64,000 bases of DNA, taken from contig NZ_BAABAY010000001.1 of the NCBI RefSeq assembly GCF_039537665.1, positions 1,674,001-1,738,000 of the forward strand, read 5' to 3'. Made by a program: the position numbers and the translations under genes. This DNA comes from Gaetbulibacter_A aestuarii. Lineage in GTDB: Bacteria; Bacteroidota; Bacteroidia; Flavobacteriales; Flavobacteriaceae. A model generated the notes under the pieces. It was not told where the DNA came from. It made no database searches and saw only the letters and a program-made list of their open reading frames with translations. Below, one piece after another: positions 1-7,826 of the stretch; position 1 is the stretch's first letter, and the number at the start of each line of letters is the position of its first letter.

Positions 1-368
1 TGATTCTTTTTTTGTAACAGTGGTACAACATATTCATTTTTTAAAACAACCTCCCTGCAAGCTTTTGGTAGAAACAACTTTATGAGATTTTTTATCCTGA
101 TGTTATTTGGAAGAAAATTGTCTTGAGGCAAATAATTGATCAAATGTCTGCCATCAGAAATATTTTTGATAACCTTATTTCCGATGCGAACAAATTTGTA
201 TTCGGCTTTTTCAGTTCCGAAAATAATCTTTAGAAGCGTAGATTTTCCACAGCCATTCCGCCCGATGAGGCCATTAACTGTTCCAACTTCACAAGACAAG
301 AAGACATCACTTAGTATGACCTTGTTATCAAAGGATTTTGCAACACTATCGACTTGAAGATAACTCAT
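1..368 (-). CDS. ABC transporter ATP-binding protein (3' end cut off by window edge)
   Basis: Read directly from the minus strand: the frame opens with ATG at 368 and stays open to position 1, about 122 residues. It begins MSYLQVDSVAKSFDNK and carries a clear Walker A motif GRNGCGKST at residues 36-44, typical of an ABC ATPase subunit that energises an importer or exporter. The signature motif, Walker B and the stop lie beyond the left edge. The ATG overlaps the TGA of the small membrane-protein frame upstream (ATGA), so the two are probably co-translated. The substrate cannot be told. Confidence 0.8.
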   Translation of the reverse strand, partial: MSYLQVDSVAKSFDNKVILSDVFLSCEVGTVNGLIGRNGCGKSTLLKIIFGTEKAEYKFVRIGNKVIKNISDGRHLINYLPQDNFLPNNIRIKNLIKLFLPKACREVVLKNEYVVPLLQKKN

Positions 369-643
369 AGAATGGACAGCATAAGAAAATTAAGAAGTCC
401 AATAATCAAGGTGGACATCCAAAGTTGCACCTTATTCAATCCTAAATTATAATAGTAATAATATTGGTTTTTATCTTTAATATCATAAAAGAACAAATGC
501 ACTAAAGGCGCTATCATAACATAGAATAAGGCAAATAGTTTAGGACTAGCTTTTAGTACCAGAGAAACAACTAAGGCTATGAAAAGGGATACAAAAAATA
601 TCTTTCTTTGGAAGAGTAATATGTTTTTAAGGATTCTCAGGTT
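365..643 (-). CDS. Small membrane protein frame, no standard start visible
   Basis: A 92-codon open stretch between an in-frame TAG (644-646) and a TGA (365-367) that overlaps the start of the ABC ATPase gene. The conceptual product has about three hydrophobic segments, a short charged loop (KDKNQ followed by five Tyr) and ends LMLSIL. There is no ATG, GTG or TTG in its first part; the first ATG is internal (MIAPLVH). It may be a permease partner of the ABC ATPase that lost its 5' end, or start at a rare codon. Real coding is supported by hydrophobic pattern and overlap, not by a start signal. Confidence 0.4.
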   Translation of the reverse strand, partial: NLRILKNILLFQRKIFFVSLFIALVVSLVLKASPKLFALFYVMIAPLVHLFFYDIKDKNQYYYYYNLGLNKVQLWMSTLIIGLLNFLMLSIL

Positions 644-710
644 CTAATTTTTATTGTTGTGTTTAGTATTTATTAGCATTTTTTTTGATTTCGGAAACCA
701 CGTTTCTTGT

Positions 711-764
711 TTGGTTTAACATCGTTCAGTCCGCCTGTAATTTAGTGATATCTTGTTAGGCGAA
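711..764 (-). repeat. Short attC-like intergenic element
   Basis: On the minus strand, starting about 10 bp after the stop of the secreted-protein gene, the sequence runs from GCCTAAC to GTTAAAC over 48 bp. These ends fit the inverse core (RYYYAAC) and core (GTTRRRY) consensus of integron attC sites. The element is shorter than usual attC sites and I see no convincing paired inner boxes, so it is listed only as attC-like. Confidence 0.3.
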
Positions 765-770
765 TGTATT

Positions 771-1577
771 TTATTCAGTTCCTCTGAATTTCTCATATCT
801 TGCTTTCATTTCCTGTTCTATCCCGGTACTATCTCCAAATCCCCGTATCTTTTTCAATGTTTCAATCCATTGCGGATGTAATCCACCATTACAAACAATT
901 TTAGGTATTTCATTTTCGAAAATCAAAACACCTCGTTGGTAAATGTGCACTATGAGACCTTCAATAGGAAAACGTTCAATGGCATTTTTTCTTTGAACAT
1001 AATGATATCCTATAATTCGTTCATTTGGAAAGCCATATGCTTCAGTCAGCGTTTTAAACTCTTCTAGAATTTCATTCGCTCCATGTGTTAACTCTTGAAT
1101 AGTAAGTTCAGCTTCTCCTACGCGCCATTCGTGATATTTACTATTAAATTCTCTATCTTTTTCAATCAGGGCTAACCATTTGTCTTTCAAAACAGGGTTT
1201 AATTTGTCTCTATAAAAAGTGGCATACTTTTGAAAGTTAGAGCTGAATTTTTTATACCACTTCTCCTTTTTGTATTTTCCAAAATATCGTAAAGGTGTCC
1301 CTCCTTTTGCTAGATATTCTGCAATGGTTCCTGCCCAATGATCGTCTTTTGCCTCCACGGCGGATATCAATGCAAAACTTAGATCGTGTCCGAGAGGAAA
1401 GTTTGTTTTTGAAAAAGCAATTTTAAATATTTCATTCGCTTTTTTAAAATTGTGCTTTGAATATTCTTTTTTAGCGGAATCTATTATTCGAAAATACTCT
1501 CTATATTCACATTCCTGGGCTGACATATATAGTGTCATTACAAAGAATGTTATTATATGTGGAATCTGTTTTTTCAT
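771..1577 (-). CDS. Secreted protein of unknown function
   Basis: 268 residues. The N-terminus (MKKQIPHIITFFVMTLYMSAQ) is a Sec signal peptide ending near SAQ, so the product is probably periplasmic or surface exposed. The rest is charged and helical, rich in Lys and Glu, with no motif I can assign; it has the look of the uncharacterised proteins common in flavobacterial accessory regions. It sits between the VOC gene and a short attC-like element, all on the same strand, as one unit of the cassette-like strip. Function unknown. Confidence 0.7.
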   Translation of the reverse strand: MKKQIPHIITFFVMTLYMSAQECEYREYFRIIDSAKKEYSKHNFKKANEIFKIAFSKTNFPLGHDLSFALISAVEAKDDHWAGTIAEYLAKGGTPLRYFGKYKKEKWYKKFSSNFQKYATFYRDKLNPVLKDKWLALIEKDREFNSKYHEWRVGEAELTIQELTHGANEILEEFKTLTEAYGFPNERIIGYHYVQRKNAIERFPIEGLIVHIYQRGVLIFENEIPKIVCNGGLHPQWIETLKKIRGFGDSTGIEQEMKARYEKFRGTE

Positions 1578-1639
1578 ATGTTTCCGAATGTTGTGGCTAA
1601 AATGTATTTTAATGGAGTTTAGCTTTTTTGGACACCGTG

Positions 1640-1987
1640 TTAATCTTTTCTTTCAGCTAAAAACAAATGATTATTATCCAGATCAGTGAAGTAAGCAATT
1701 CGAATCCAACCATCTTGTTCTATTTGAAAGCTGATTCCATTTGCCTCAAGTTCTCTGATTGTTGAATCAAATTTAACAACACCAAATCCGATAGAAAGAT
1801 TATTTCCTTTCACTACTTTCTCCGATGCAGGATGTAAACCAATTAAAAGATCAGGCGCTTGTATTTCAGCATAATGATCTCCGTATCTGTTAATTAATTC
1901 TAAGCCTAGTTTGCCCTGATAAAAGTCAATGGCTTTGTCCATGTTTGAGATCATCACATTGATCCTGCAAGTTTTTAGATTTTTCAT
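1640..1987 (-). CDS. VOC family (glyoxalase/bleomycin-resistance fold) protein
   Basis: 115 residues, the usual size of a one-unit vicinal oxygen chelate protein. Recognisable features are the opening beta strand (CRINVMISNMDKAIDFYQGKLGLEL), the central DLLIGLHPA strand and a C-terminal FTDLDNNHLFLAE, the typical last strand with the metal-binding Glu. Such proteins act as lyases, dioxygenases or antibiotic-binding proteins; the substrate cannot be predicted. It follows a palindromic repeat (2012-2150) that separates it from the interrupted gene upstream. Confidence 0.8.
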   Translation of the reverse strand: MKNLKTCRINVMISNMDKAIDFYQGKLGLELINRYGDHYAEIQAPDLLIGLHPASEKVVKGNNLSIGFGVVKFDSTIRELEANGISFQIEQDGWIRIAYFTDLDNNHLFLAERKD

Positions 1988-2011
1988 GGTCAGTTCTTTA
2001 CTTTATCAATT

Positions 2012-2150
2012 ATGCCAAGGTTTCGTGTAAGTTTTTTACGTGATTGCGTAACCAATTTAGCAAATAAAACCGAACCGTAGGAAAATCCGCAAGATATTTC
2101 AGAGATGCAAGAACCTAGGGATGAATTTTATTCGATGATGTGTGTGGTTT
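2012..2150 (-). repeat. Cassette-type intergenic repeat, copy A
   Basis: About 139 bp directly behind the stop codon at 2151. It matches copy B (2543-2676): a 44-bp core beginning at 2048 differs from the one at 2581 by only two bases, and the outer parts are alignable. The inner hairpin (GGAAAATCC with GGATTTTCC) is partly decayed in this copy. The next gene, the VOC protein, starts about 24 bp beyond the repeat. Confidence 0.75.
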
Positions 2151-2534
2151 TTAACCTTGCCAAATTTCAAATTTTGTCACTAGACCATTTTTAAATTCAA
2201 AAATTAAAGAACCTGTATTAATTCCATGTCCGGTCAAACCAAGATAGTATCTCATTTCGTTAATCGATTGACTAGACGGTTTTCCAAGTAATTGTTGAAT
2301 TTGGGCTTTGGTCTTTACCTTTAGATTATAGTTTGATGTTAAGTCATGAGTCATATGCCATCTCAATCAAAAAGACGATTCTGATTCTTCCCAATTAATC
2401 CATTGGTTACTCACAAAATCAGTACGTTTTAAAAAGTCATTGATGTCAGGCTTAAAAACGAATGTAATAACTGAAATAAAATAAATTATTCCAATCCCAA
2501 TTAATATTATGAATATTTGTCTAATAGCTTTCAT
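2151..2534 (-). pseudogene. Small membrane-anchored protein interrupted by an in-frame TGA
   Basis: Reading from ATG at 2534 gives a membrane anchor (MKAIRQIFIILIGIGIIYF) followed by KPDINDFLKRTDF and NWEESESSF, then TGA at 2367-2369 (codon 56). The same frame continues LRWHMTHDLTSNYNL and ends KFEIWQG at a TAA (2151). The two parts read as one protein of about 127 residues with a small SmpA/OmlA-like C-terminal domain (LLGKP and GSLIFEFKNGLVTKFEIW). A single TCA-to-TGA change would explain the break. The 71-residue downstream frame alone would need a TTG start and lack the anchor. Probably a recent pseudogene; stop readthrough is the alternative. Confidence 0.65.
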
Positions 2535-2542
2535 TTCAAATT

Positions 2543-2676
2543 ACACACAACGTTTGGTGTAAGATTTGTTGCGTGTTTAGGTAACCAATTTAGCAAATAA
2601 AAACCAACCGTAGGAAAATCCGCAGGATTTTCCGATGGGCGAGAACCAAGCAATGAATTTTATGCGTTGTTGGCAT
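2543..2676 (-). repeat. Cassette-type intergenic repeat, copy B
   Basis: About 134 bp starting a few bases after the stop of the gene at 2683-3207 and ending about 9 bp before the ATG at 2534. The ends are complementary (ACAACG near 2667 and CGTTGT near 2550). Inside is a perfect hairpin, GGAAAATCC GCA GGATTTTCC, at 2613-2633. Together with copy A it gives the arrangement gene-repeat-gene-repeat-gene, all on one strand. Confidence 0.8.
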
Positions 2677-2682
2677 ACGTTT

Positions 2683-3207
2683 TTATTTTTTTGATTTATA
2701 CTTTTCATATAAGTCGTTGGAGAGGAATTTTTCAACAGGTTTATAAGGCATTTCAAACCAGATATAATTTGTATCTAAGTTCCAACCATTGATTTCTGAT
2801 ATTTGAATTTTGTATTTTTCAATTAAAAAGTCTAAATCAGTATTGCAGTCAAATAACATAATACTATCATTTCTGATAATAAAACATTTATTGCTTTTTG
2901 GAAGTTTTTGAAAGTAATCTTTCCGCTGTATTTGTTCAGCTACCTCGCAATCATTTCCAATAGAAAACGATGCAGTATCTTTTTTAAAAGAGCTATATTT
3001 TCTATCTAAGTTTTCAAATTCAATTTCCAGTCTGCAACCTTTCCAGAGGGTAGTTTTTTCAATTATTCCGAATTTTTGATTTTGATATTTTTCCAAATAA
3101 ATGTCATTTATTGTCGGATTATCCCATGGTCTGCTCAACAATAAAAAAAAACCCAAAAACAAAATTGGTAAAGCAATTAATATTTTTATTCCAGGTATTT
3201 TATTCAA
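2683..3207 (-). CDS. Hypothetical membrane-anchored protein (TTG start)
   Basis: 174 residues if begun at the TTG at 3207; an in-frame TGA lies directly upstream, so no longer form is possible and no ATG is available nearby. The N-terminus (IKILIALPILFLGFFLLL) is one membrane segment or uncleaved signal, followed by a soluble domain with cysteines at about 58, 89, 108 and 121 and a Lys-rich tail. I do not recognise the family. It is the outermost gene of the cassette-like strip; the sequence just upstream (AACGAGTTGGCA) resembles the end of a further repeat. Confidence 0.55.
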   Translation of the reverse strand: MNKIPGIKILIALPILFLGFFLLLSRPWDNPTINDIYLEKYQNQKFGIIEKTTLWKGCRLEIEFENLDRKYSSFKKDTASFSIGNDCEVAEQIQRKDYFQKLPKSNKCFIIRNDSIMLFDCNTDLDFLIEKYKIQISEINGWNLDTNYIWFEMPYKPVEKFLSNDLYEKYKSKK

Positions 3208-3330
3208 TCAGGTCTCGATTTATATGTTTGCCAACTCGTTATATGTAAGTAAATATACACCTTTTTGGGGTCCATCCTCCGGATAAGAGGAAATTTTAGG
3301 TGCGTTTATCCAGAATAGCCCACAACAAAA

Positions 3331-3356
3331 AACCTTCAGAGAAATTCCTGAAGGTT
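3331..3356 (-). terminator. Terminator of the anti-sigma factor gene
   Basis: Inverted repeat AACCTTCAG/CTGAAGGTT with a run of six T on the minus strand, about 25 bp after the anti-sigma stop codon at 3382. It also marks the border between conserved backbone and the accessory strip. Confidence 0.85.
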
Positions 3357-3381
3357 TATCATTTTTTTATACATAAGTGAC

Positions 3382-4194
3382 TTAACTCGCCTTAACCACA
3401 CCCAAAGTATACAACTGTTCCATGGTTGGTGTTTCACTTCCGCCTGCAGGCTCTAAAGTAATTCCAAAGGCTTCACTGTCGTTAGGGTTAGGAAGTTCGA
3501 AGATCTTGTTGGCATCCTGGTCAAACTGGGCGATCGTTCCTAAACTGGTAGGGGTAAGCGGACTCAATTTTAACGACCATACCTGGTATACTTTGCCGCG
3601 TGGCGGATCGGGTAAACCCTGTGCATCAATAAATACGCGCTGTTGGTCTTTATCCCAATACACCTTGGCATAGGTGTTCGTAAAATCACCCTGACCTTCC
3701 AAAGGCACTTGCTTAATTTCAGCATCACGTAATACAGATAGTAAAGTTTGGGTCTCTTCCAGGTTGTTACGCGATTTTTCTATTTGTAATTCCAATTCGG
3801 ATTGCTGCGTTTCAGCAGTTTTGATATCCGTTTTTAATGTTCTGTTCTGATTTAAGGTCCACAATAATCCCGCAGCCAATACAATAGAAGCGGCCCAACC
3901 GGTATAGGTTACCCAGTTGTATTTTGCCTTTTTAAGGGTGATGACTTTCGGACTTTCCGTTTCCTTAGGCGCCTCGTGAATCTCTGATTTTACCTTTTCC
4001 CAAACACTTTTGGCTTCTGCCGGTGATGCCGCTGCAGTAAGTTTCAATACAGCCGACTCGATAGCTAAAACCTCCTGTAATATTTCAGGATGTTCCTGGA
4101 TCAAGGCATACACGGCCTCATTTTCCTTTTCGGAAAGGGCACCTGCAACATACAGTTCTAGTATTCCTGAGTCTATGTAAGCATTAACATCCAT
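3382..4194 (-). CDS. Anti-sigma factor, RskA-type
   Basis: 270 residues. The N-terminal part (about 1-80) is a helical sigma-binding region (YIDSGILELYVAGALSEKE), followed by one membrane helix near 95-115 (WVTYTGWAASIVLAAGLL), a coiled coil of Lys/Glu/Gln heptads at 120-155, and a periplasmic C-terminal domain with the GLPDPPRGKVYQVW signature of anti-sigma-K proteins. It would hold the ECF sigma factor encoded 47 bp upstream at the membrane until a signal releases it. The pair forms one operon on the minus strand. The signal is unknown. Confidence 0.9.
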   Translation of the reverse strand: MDVNAYIDSGILELYVAGALSEKENEAVYALIQEHPEILQEVLAIESAVLKLTAAASPAEAKSVWEKVKSEIHEAPKETESPKVITLKKAKYNWVTYTGWAASIVLAAGLLWTLNQNRTLKTDIKTAETQQSELELQIEKSRNNLEETQTLLSVLRDAEIKQVPLEGQGDFTNTYAKVYWDKDQQRVFIDAQGLPDPPRGKVYQVWSLKLSPLTPTSLGTIAQFDQDANKIFELPNPNDSEAFGITLEPAGGSETPTMEQLYTLGVVKAS

Positions 4195-4241
4195 GTGATA
4201 AGGATCTGGTATTATAAATTAAAAATAGTTCTTTCACTTTA

Positions 4242-4772
4242 TTATTTTAAGACCATTTCTCTTAGGTCTTTAATACAATTTCTATTTCGGGTTTTTATGG
4301 TGCCAATTGGCATTTCCAAAGCCTCGGCAGCTTCTTGCTGTGTAAACCCTTTAAAGTACAGCAATTCTATAACCGCTTTACATTTTTCAGCCAGTTTCTT
4401 TACAAACTTGGCAATTCCGATCGCATCCGTTGATCGATCCAGACTTTCGTGCGTTTCAATGATATCTACGAAAAAATCAGCATTGAGGTTTTGTTTTTTC
4501 TTTTTGAAACTCTTAGAGCGTGTTTTATCAATAGCGGCATTGCGCGATATGTTTAACAACCAGGTGAAGAACCTGCCTTTTTTAGCATCGTAGTTATCGG
4601 CCTTGTGCCAGGCCTTGATAAAAACATCTTGCATTACTTCTTCCGCAATAGCGTCATCACGAACGATATTGAAGATCACCCCATGCATACTTTCGCTGTA
4701 CATCTTATATAGTGATTCAAAAGCTTTTTCGTCTTTGTTTTGAAATTGTTTTACCAAAAGGTCTAGATCCAT
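4242..4772 (-). CDS. ECF RNA polymerase sigma factor
   Basis: 176 residues, standard ECF length. Region 2 contains FESLYKMYSESMHGVIFNI and AEEVMQDVFIKAW with the following FFTWLLNISRNAAID; region 4 contains LLYFKGFTQQEAAEALEM and GTIKTRNRNC, the helix-turn-helix that reads the -35 region. It directs RNA polymerase to a small regulon, probably including its own operon with the RskA-like anti-sigma factor just downstream. SigK-like family by partner. Confidence 0.93.
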   Translation of the reverse strand: MDLDLLVKQFQNKDEKAFESLYKMYSESMHGVIFNIVRDDAIAEEVMQDVFIKAWHKADNYDAKKGRFFTWLLNISRNAAIDKTRSKSFKKKKQNLNADFFVDIIETHESLDRSTDAIGIAKFVKKLAEKCKAVIELLYFKGFTQQEAAEALEMPIGTIKTRNRNCIKDLREMVLK

Positions 4773-4812
4773 GGATGATGATTTGGTTTCGAAAATACTA
4801 AATATAAAATGA

Positions 4813-4841
4813 AAAAGCTACTGCAATTACAGTAGCTTTTC
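4813..4841 (-). terminator. Terminator downstream of sodC
   Basis: Inverted repeat AAAAGCTACTG / CAGTAGCTTTT with a T run on the minus strand, about 20 bp past the stop codon at 4863 and before the sigma factor gene. It separates sodC from the sigma operon. Confidence 0.85.
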
Positions 4842-4862
4842 ATTAATTAAGTTTATAAATTC

Positions 4863-5453
4863 TTATTTTACTTCAATGATGCCTGCACAGCTTACACGTG
4901 CTCCCGCTGCACCGGATGGTTGTGAGGTGTAATCATCGGCCCCGGCGTGTACAATAACACCTTTACCTATAATATTTTTGTTAGGATCATCACAGCCAAT
5001 ACACCATTCATCCGTAGAGAAGGTAACCGTGGCATTGCCATCAGCATCAGCGGTAAAATTACCAATATCACCTTTATGGTATCCGTTGGCATCGCCCCAT
5101 TTTCCATGCGGTTGTGCTGTTGGATTCCAGTGACCACCGGCAGATTTTCCGTCAGGCGACGAACAATCTGAAGATTCGTGTAAATGAATCGCATGAACGC
5201 CGGGTTCTAAACCACTCATTTTAGCCGTCATATTTACCACGCCATTTTCCTCTTCAAAAGTAACCGTACCACTAACATTACTATCGCTTTTTGGGTTTAG
5301 TGTAGCCGTTACCATTTTAGGAGTCATCGTACTTTCAGCAGCTTCCATCATTGGAGTTTCGGGCATGACAGCATCATTATTATCTTCTTTTTTGTTCTTA
5401 CAACCTGTAAAACTAAGGCTGGCAAGAACCGCTATTAATACTATTTTTTTCAT
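4863..5453 (-). CDS. sodC: Cu/Zn superoxide dismutase, lipoprotein
   Basis: 196 residues. The signal peptide ends in a lipobox (SFTGC, Cys18), so the enzyme is anchored outside the cytoplasm, where it dismutes superoxide to O2 and H2O2. All metal ligands can be placed: His90 and His92 (IHLH), the bridging His108 (GGHWNP), His116, His126 (GYHKGD), Asp129 and His169 (VIVHAGADD). Cys97 and Cys189 would form the conserved disulfide. It is divergent from hemN; the shared gap holds the Crp/Fnr-type palindrome, but its spacing fits the hemN promoter, not this one. A possible -7 element TAACTTTC is at 5480-5487. Confidence 0.95.
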   Translation of the reverse strand: MKKIVLIAVLASLSFTGCKNKKEDNNDAVMPETPMMEAAESTMTPKMVTATLNPKSDSNVSGTVTFEEENGVVNMTAKMSGLEPGVHAIHLHESSDCSSPDGKSAGGHWNPTAQPHGKWGDANGYHKGDIGNFTADADGNATVTFSTDEWCIGCDDPNKNIIGKGVIVHAGADDYTSQPSGAAGARVSCAGIIEVK

Positions 5454-5519
5454 GTTTTGGATTTTATTTGGATTTAAGCGAAAGTTACGCTTTTACAGAA
5501 CCAATTGCAAATATCCGAC

Positions 5520-5563
5520 ATGACAGATGTCATGTTTTTTTCGAAACGCTTCCGGTACATTTG
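5520..5563 (+). promoter_or_regulatory. Crp/Fnr-type operator plus -7 element of hemN-uspA
   Basis: Palindrome ATGACAGATGTCAT at 5520-5533 (8-bp arms if extended by one base on each side, 5518-5535) followed by TACATTTG at 5556-5563, a perfect TAnnTTTG. Palindrome centre to first base of the -7 element is 29.5 bp, identical to the three other sites in this window. Position is about -41 relative to the expected transcription start. Confidence 0.8.
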
Positions 5564-5582
5564 AAAATAAAACTACTCTTTT

Positions 5583-6947
5583 ATGTGCTACACCTTAGTG
5601 AACAAATATAATGTTCCCGGACCTCGATATACCAGTTATCCAACGGTACCGTACTGGAACGCTGACGATTTTTCCCTTAAAGACTGGAAAAGTTCTGTTT
5701 TAAAAGCATTCTCGGATTCAGATCTTGAAGCGGGTATCAGTTTGTATATTCATTTGCCGTTTTGTGAAAGTTTGTGCACCTTTTGCGGCTGTCATAAACG
5801 GATCACCAAAAAACACGATGTAGAGCGTCCTTATATTCATGCCATTTTACGTGAATGGGATTTATACCTAAAACTGTTACCACAAAAACCGCTGATCAAG
5901 GCGCTACATATTGGTGGTGGTACGCCCACATTTTTCAGTCCTAAGAATTTACATTATTTGATCACAGGTATTTTAAAAAGAGCGATGGTGGCTGATGAAC
6001 ACGAATTCAGTTTTGAAGGTCATCCAAATAACACTACAAAAGAACATCTGCAAACACTTTTCGATCTCGGTTTTCGTCGGGTGAGTTTCGGTGTTCAGGA
6101 TTATAATGAAACGGTGCAGCATGCCATTCACCGTATCCAAACCTTTGAACAAGTTGCATATGTTACTAAAACAGCTCGGGAAATGGGCTATACTTCCGTA
6201 GGGCATGATCTTATTTTTGGATTACCTCGTCAAACGCTGGAGCACGTTCAGGAAACTATCGAGAAAACAAAACAACTAAAACCCGACCGTATCGCCTTTT
6301 ACAGCTATGCACATGTGCCCTGGAGAAAAGGCAACGGGCAACGTGGTTTTGGTGATGCCGATGTGCCCAAAGGACAAGAGAAACTAGAGCAGTATACAGC
6401 TGGGAAAAAAGCCCTGATAGCTGCCGGTTATCATGATATTGGTATGGATCATTTCGCGCTTCTGCAGGACACTTTGTATAAAGCTTTTGAAACAAATCAA
6501 CTGCACCGCAATTTTATGGGATACACTGAAGTGAGAACTAAACTTATGATTGGTCTGGGTGCTTCAGCCATCAGTGATAGCTGGTATGCCTTTGCTCAAA
6601 ATGTAAAAGGTGTAGAAGAATATATGCATTTGCTAAATAATAATATTTTTCCCGTTTACCGAGGTCATATTTTGAATGAAGAAGACCTTGTGATAAGAAA
6701 GCATATTTTAAATTTAATGTGTACCTTTAAGACAAGTTGGTCTGATGAAGAAGATTGGTTTGAAGCCCTTCCGAATGTACTTTCCCGTTTCGAGGAGATG
6801 GAACATGATGATTTGGTGAAAATCGATTCCAACGCGTTAGAGGTTACTGACAAGGGAAAGCCCTTCATACGAAATATTTGTATGGCTTTTGACTTATTAC
6901 TAAACCGGAAACAACCGGAAACCAAGTTGTTTTCCATGACTGTTTAA
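5583..6947 (+). CDS. hemN: Oxygen-independent coproporphyrinogen III oxidase
   Basis: 454 residues, normal HemN length. This radical SAM enzyme decarboxylates coproporphyrinogen III to protoporphyrinogen IX without O2. It shows the N-terminal YNVPGPRYTSYPT, the radical SAM cluster motif CESLCTFC (Cys61, 65, 68) with the extra Cys70 of HemN, the GGGTPTF SAM-binding motif and the HemN C-terminal domain. The gene is followed after 23 bp by uspA in the same operon. A palindrome and -7 element at 5520-5563 predict activation by the Fnr-like regulator when O2 is low, which fits the reaction. Confidence 0.97.
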   Translation: MCYTLVNKYNVPGPRYTSYPTVPYWNADDFSLKDWKSSVLKAFSDSDLEAGISLYIHLPFCESLCTFCGCHKRITKKHDVERPYIHAILREWDLYLKLLPQKPLIKALHIGGGTPTFFSPKNLHYLITGILKRAMVADEHEFSFEGHPNNTTKEHLQTLFDLGFRRVSFGVQDYNETVQHAIHRIQTFEQVAYVTKTAREMGYTSVGHDLIFGLPRQTLEHVQETIEKTKQLKPDRIAFYSYAHVPWRKGNGQRGFGDADVPKGQEKLEQYTAGKKALIAAGYHDIGMDHFALLQDTLYKAFETNQLHRNFMGYTEVRTKLMIGLGASAISDSWYAFAQNVKGVEEYMHLLNNNIFPVYRGHILNEEDLVIRKHILNLMCTFKTSWSDEEDWFEALPNVLSRFEEMEHDDLVKIDSNALEVTDKGKPFIRNICMAFDLLLNRKQPETKLFSMTV

Positions 6948-6970
6948 CTAAAAAAAGACACGAAAAACAA

Positions 6971-7804
6971 ATGAAAAAAATTATTGTACCCATAGATTTT
7001 TCTGAACATTCAGAATATGCTTTAGAAACCGCAGCGAATCTTGCTAAAAAATATGACGCCGAATTGTTGGTATTACACATGTTGGAAATGTCTGATGTGA
7101 TGCTTACCGCTTCGGATGATCTTCAAAATCAAAAGGCCGCCTTCTTTTTGCAATTAGCTGAACAAAAATTTGAAGAATTTTTGAAAAAGGACTATCTGAA
7201 AGACATTAAAATAACCCCCATTGTGAAACATTTTAAAGTTTTTAGCGAGGTGAACGATGTGGCGGCTGAAAATCATGCTGATCTTATTGTTATGGGATCT
7301 CATGGTGCCAGTGGGGTAAGAGAGTTTTTTGTGGGCTCAAATACAGAACGCGTTGTACGAAATGCTCAGATTCCTGTTCTAGTGATAAAACAAAAAATGG
7401 GAGATATTAATTTTGAAGATGTGGTCTATGCCTCCGATTTTAGTGTAGAAAGTATCGAAGTGTATCATAAAGCGACCTTGTTATTCAAATCTATAGGGGC
7501 GAAACCCTACTTTGTACATGTAAATTTACCGAATGAGCAGTTTAGAAGCTCAGCTGAAATTGAGAAAAAAGTGGTTGACTTTTTCCAAAAAGCCGAGGGT
7601 AACCTGGATAAACTGGATGATGTATACTACGTTAATGATTACACTATTGAAGATGGTATTTTAAATTTTGCAAATAAAATTGGTGCAGATCTTATCGCTG
7701 TGCCAACACATGGTAGAAAAGGTTTAGCACATTTCTTCGAGGGAAGTATCAGTGAAGATGTTGCCAACCATGCCACGCTACCCGTAATGACCTTTAAAAT
7801 GTAA
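6971..7804 (+). CDS. uspA: Universal stress protein, tandem UspA domains
   Basis: 277 residues with two Usp domains: residues 1-140 start MKKIIVPIDFSEHSEYAL and end with the nucleotide-binding pattern GSHGASGVREFFVGS; residues 150-277 form a second, more diverged copy ending GADLIAVPTHGRKGLAHFF. Usp proteins bind ATP and support survival under stress or low oxygen. It is co-transcribed with hemN (23-bp gap), so the same Fnr-type site probably controls it. It ends 22 bp from the convergent tolC-like gene. Confidence 0.9.
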   Translation: MKKIIVPIDFSEHSEYALETAANLAKKYDAELLVLHMLEMSDVMLTASDDLQNQKAAFFLQLAEQKFEEFLKKDYLKDIKITPIVKHFKVFSEVNDVAAENHADLIVMGSHGASGVREFFVGSNTERVVRNAQIPVLVIKQKMGDINFEDVVYASDFSVESIEVYHKATLLFKSIGAKPYFVHVNLPNEQFRSSAEIEKKVVDFFQKAEGNLDKLDDVYYVNDYTIEDGILNFANKIGADLIAVPTHGRKGLAHFFEGSISEDVANHATLPVMTFKM

Positions 7805-7826
7805 TCTCTTCCAACTAAATTGGCGT

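Noticed and set aside
136..357. Plus-strand 73-residue open frame near the left edge
   Set aside because: It is the reverse of the ABC ATPase frame, which has a clear Walker A motif; the plus-strand product has no recognisable feature.
2151..2366. Independent 71-residue gene starting with TTG at 2366
   Set aside because: The sequence directly upstream continues the same protein in frame to an ATG at 2534 across a TGA; an interrupted single gene explains it better.
1..3300. Prophage, insertion sequence or defence island at the left end
   Set aside because: No transposase, integrase, phage or nuclease gene is visible; only small cassette-like genes and repeats.
5480..5533. Regulation of sodC by the Fnr-type palindrome
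   Set aside because: The distance from the palindrome to the possible sodC -7 element is 39.5 bp, not the 29.5 bp seen at the four other promoters; the site fits hemN.
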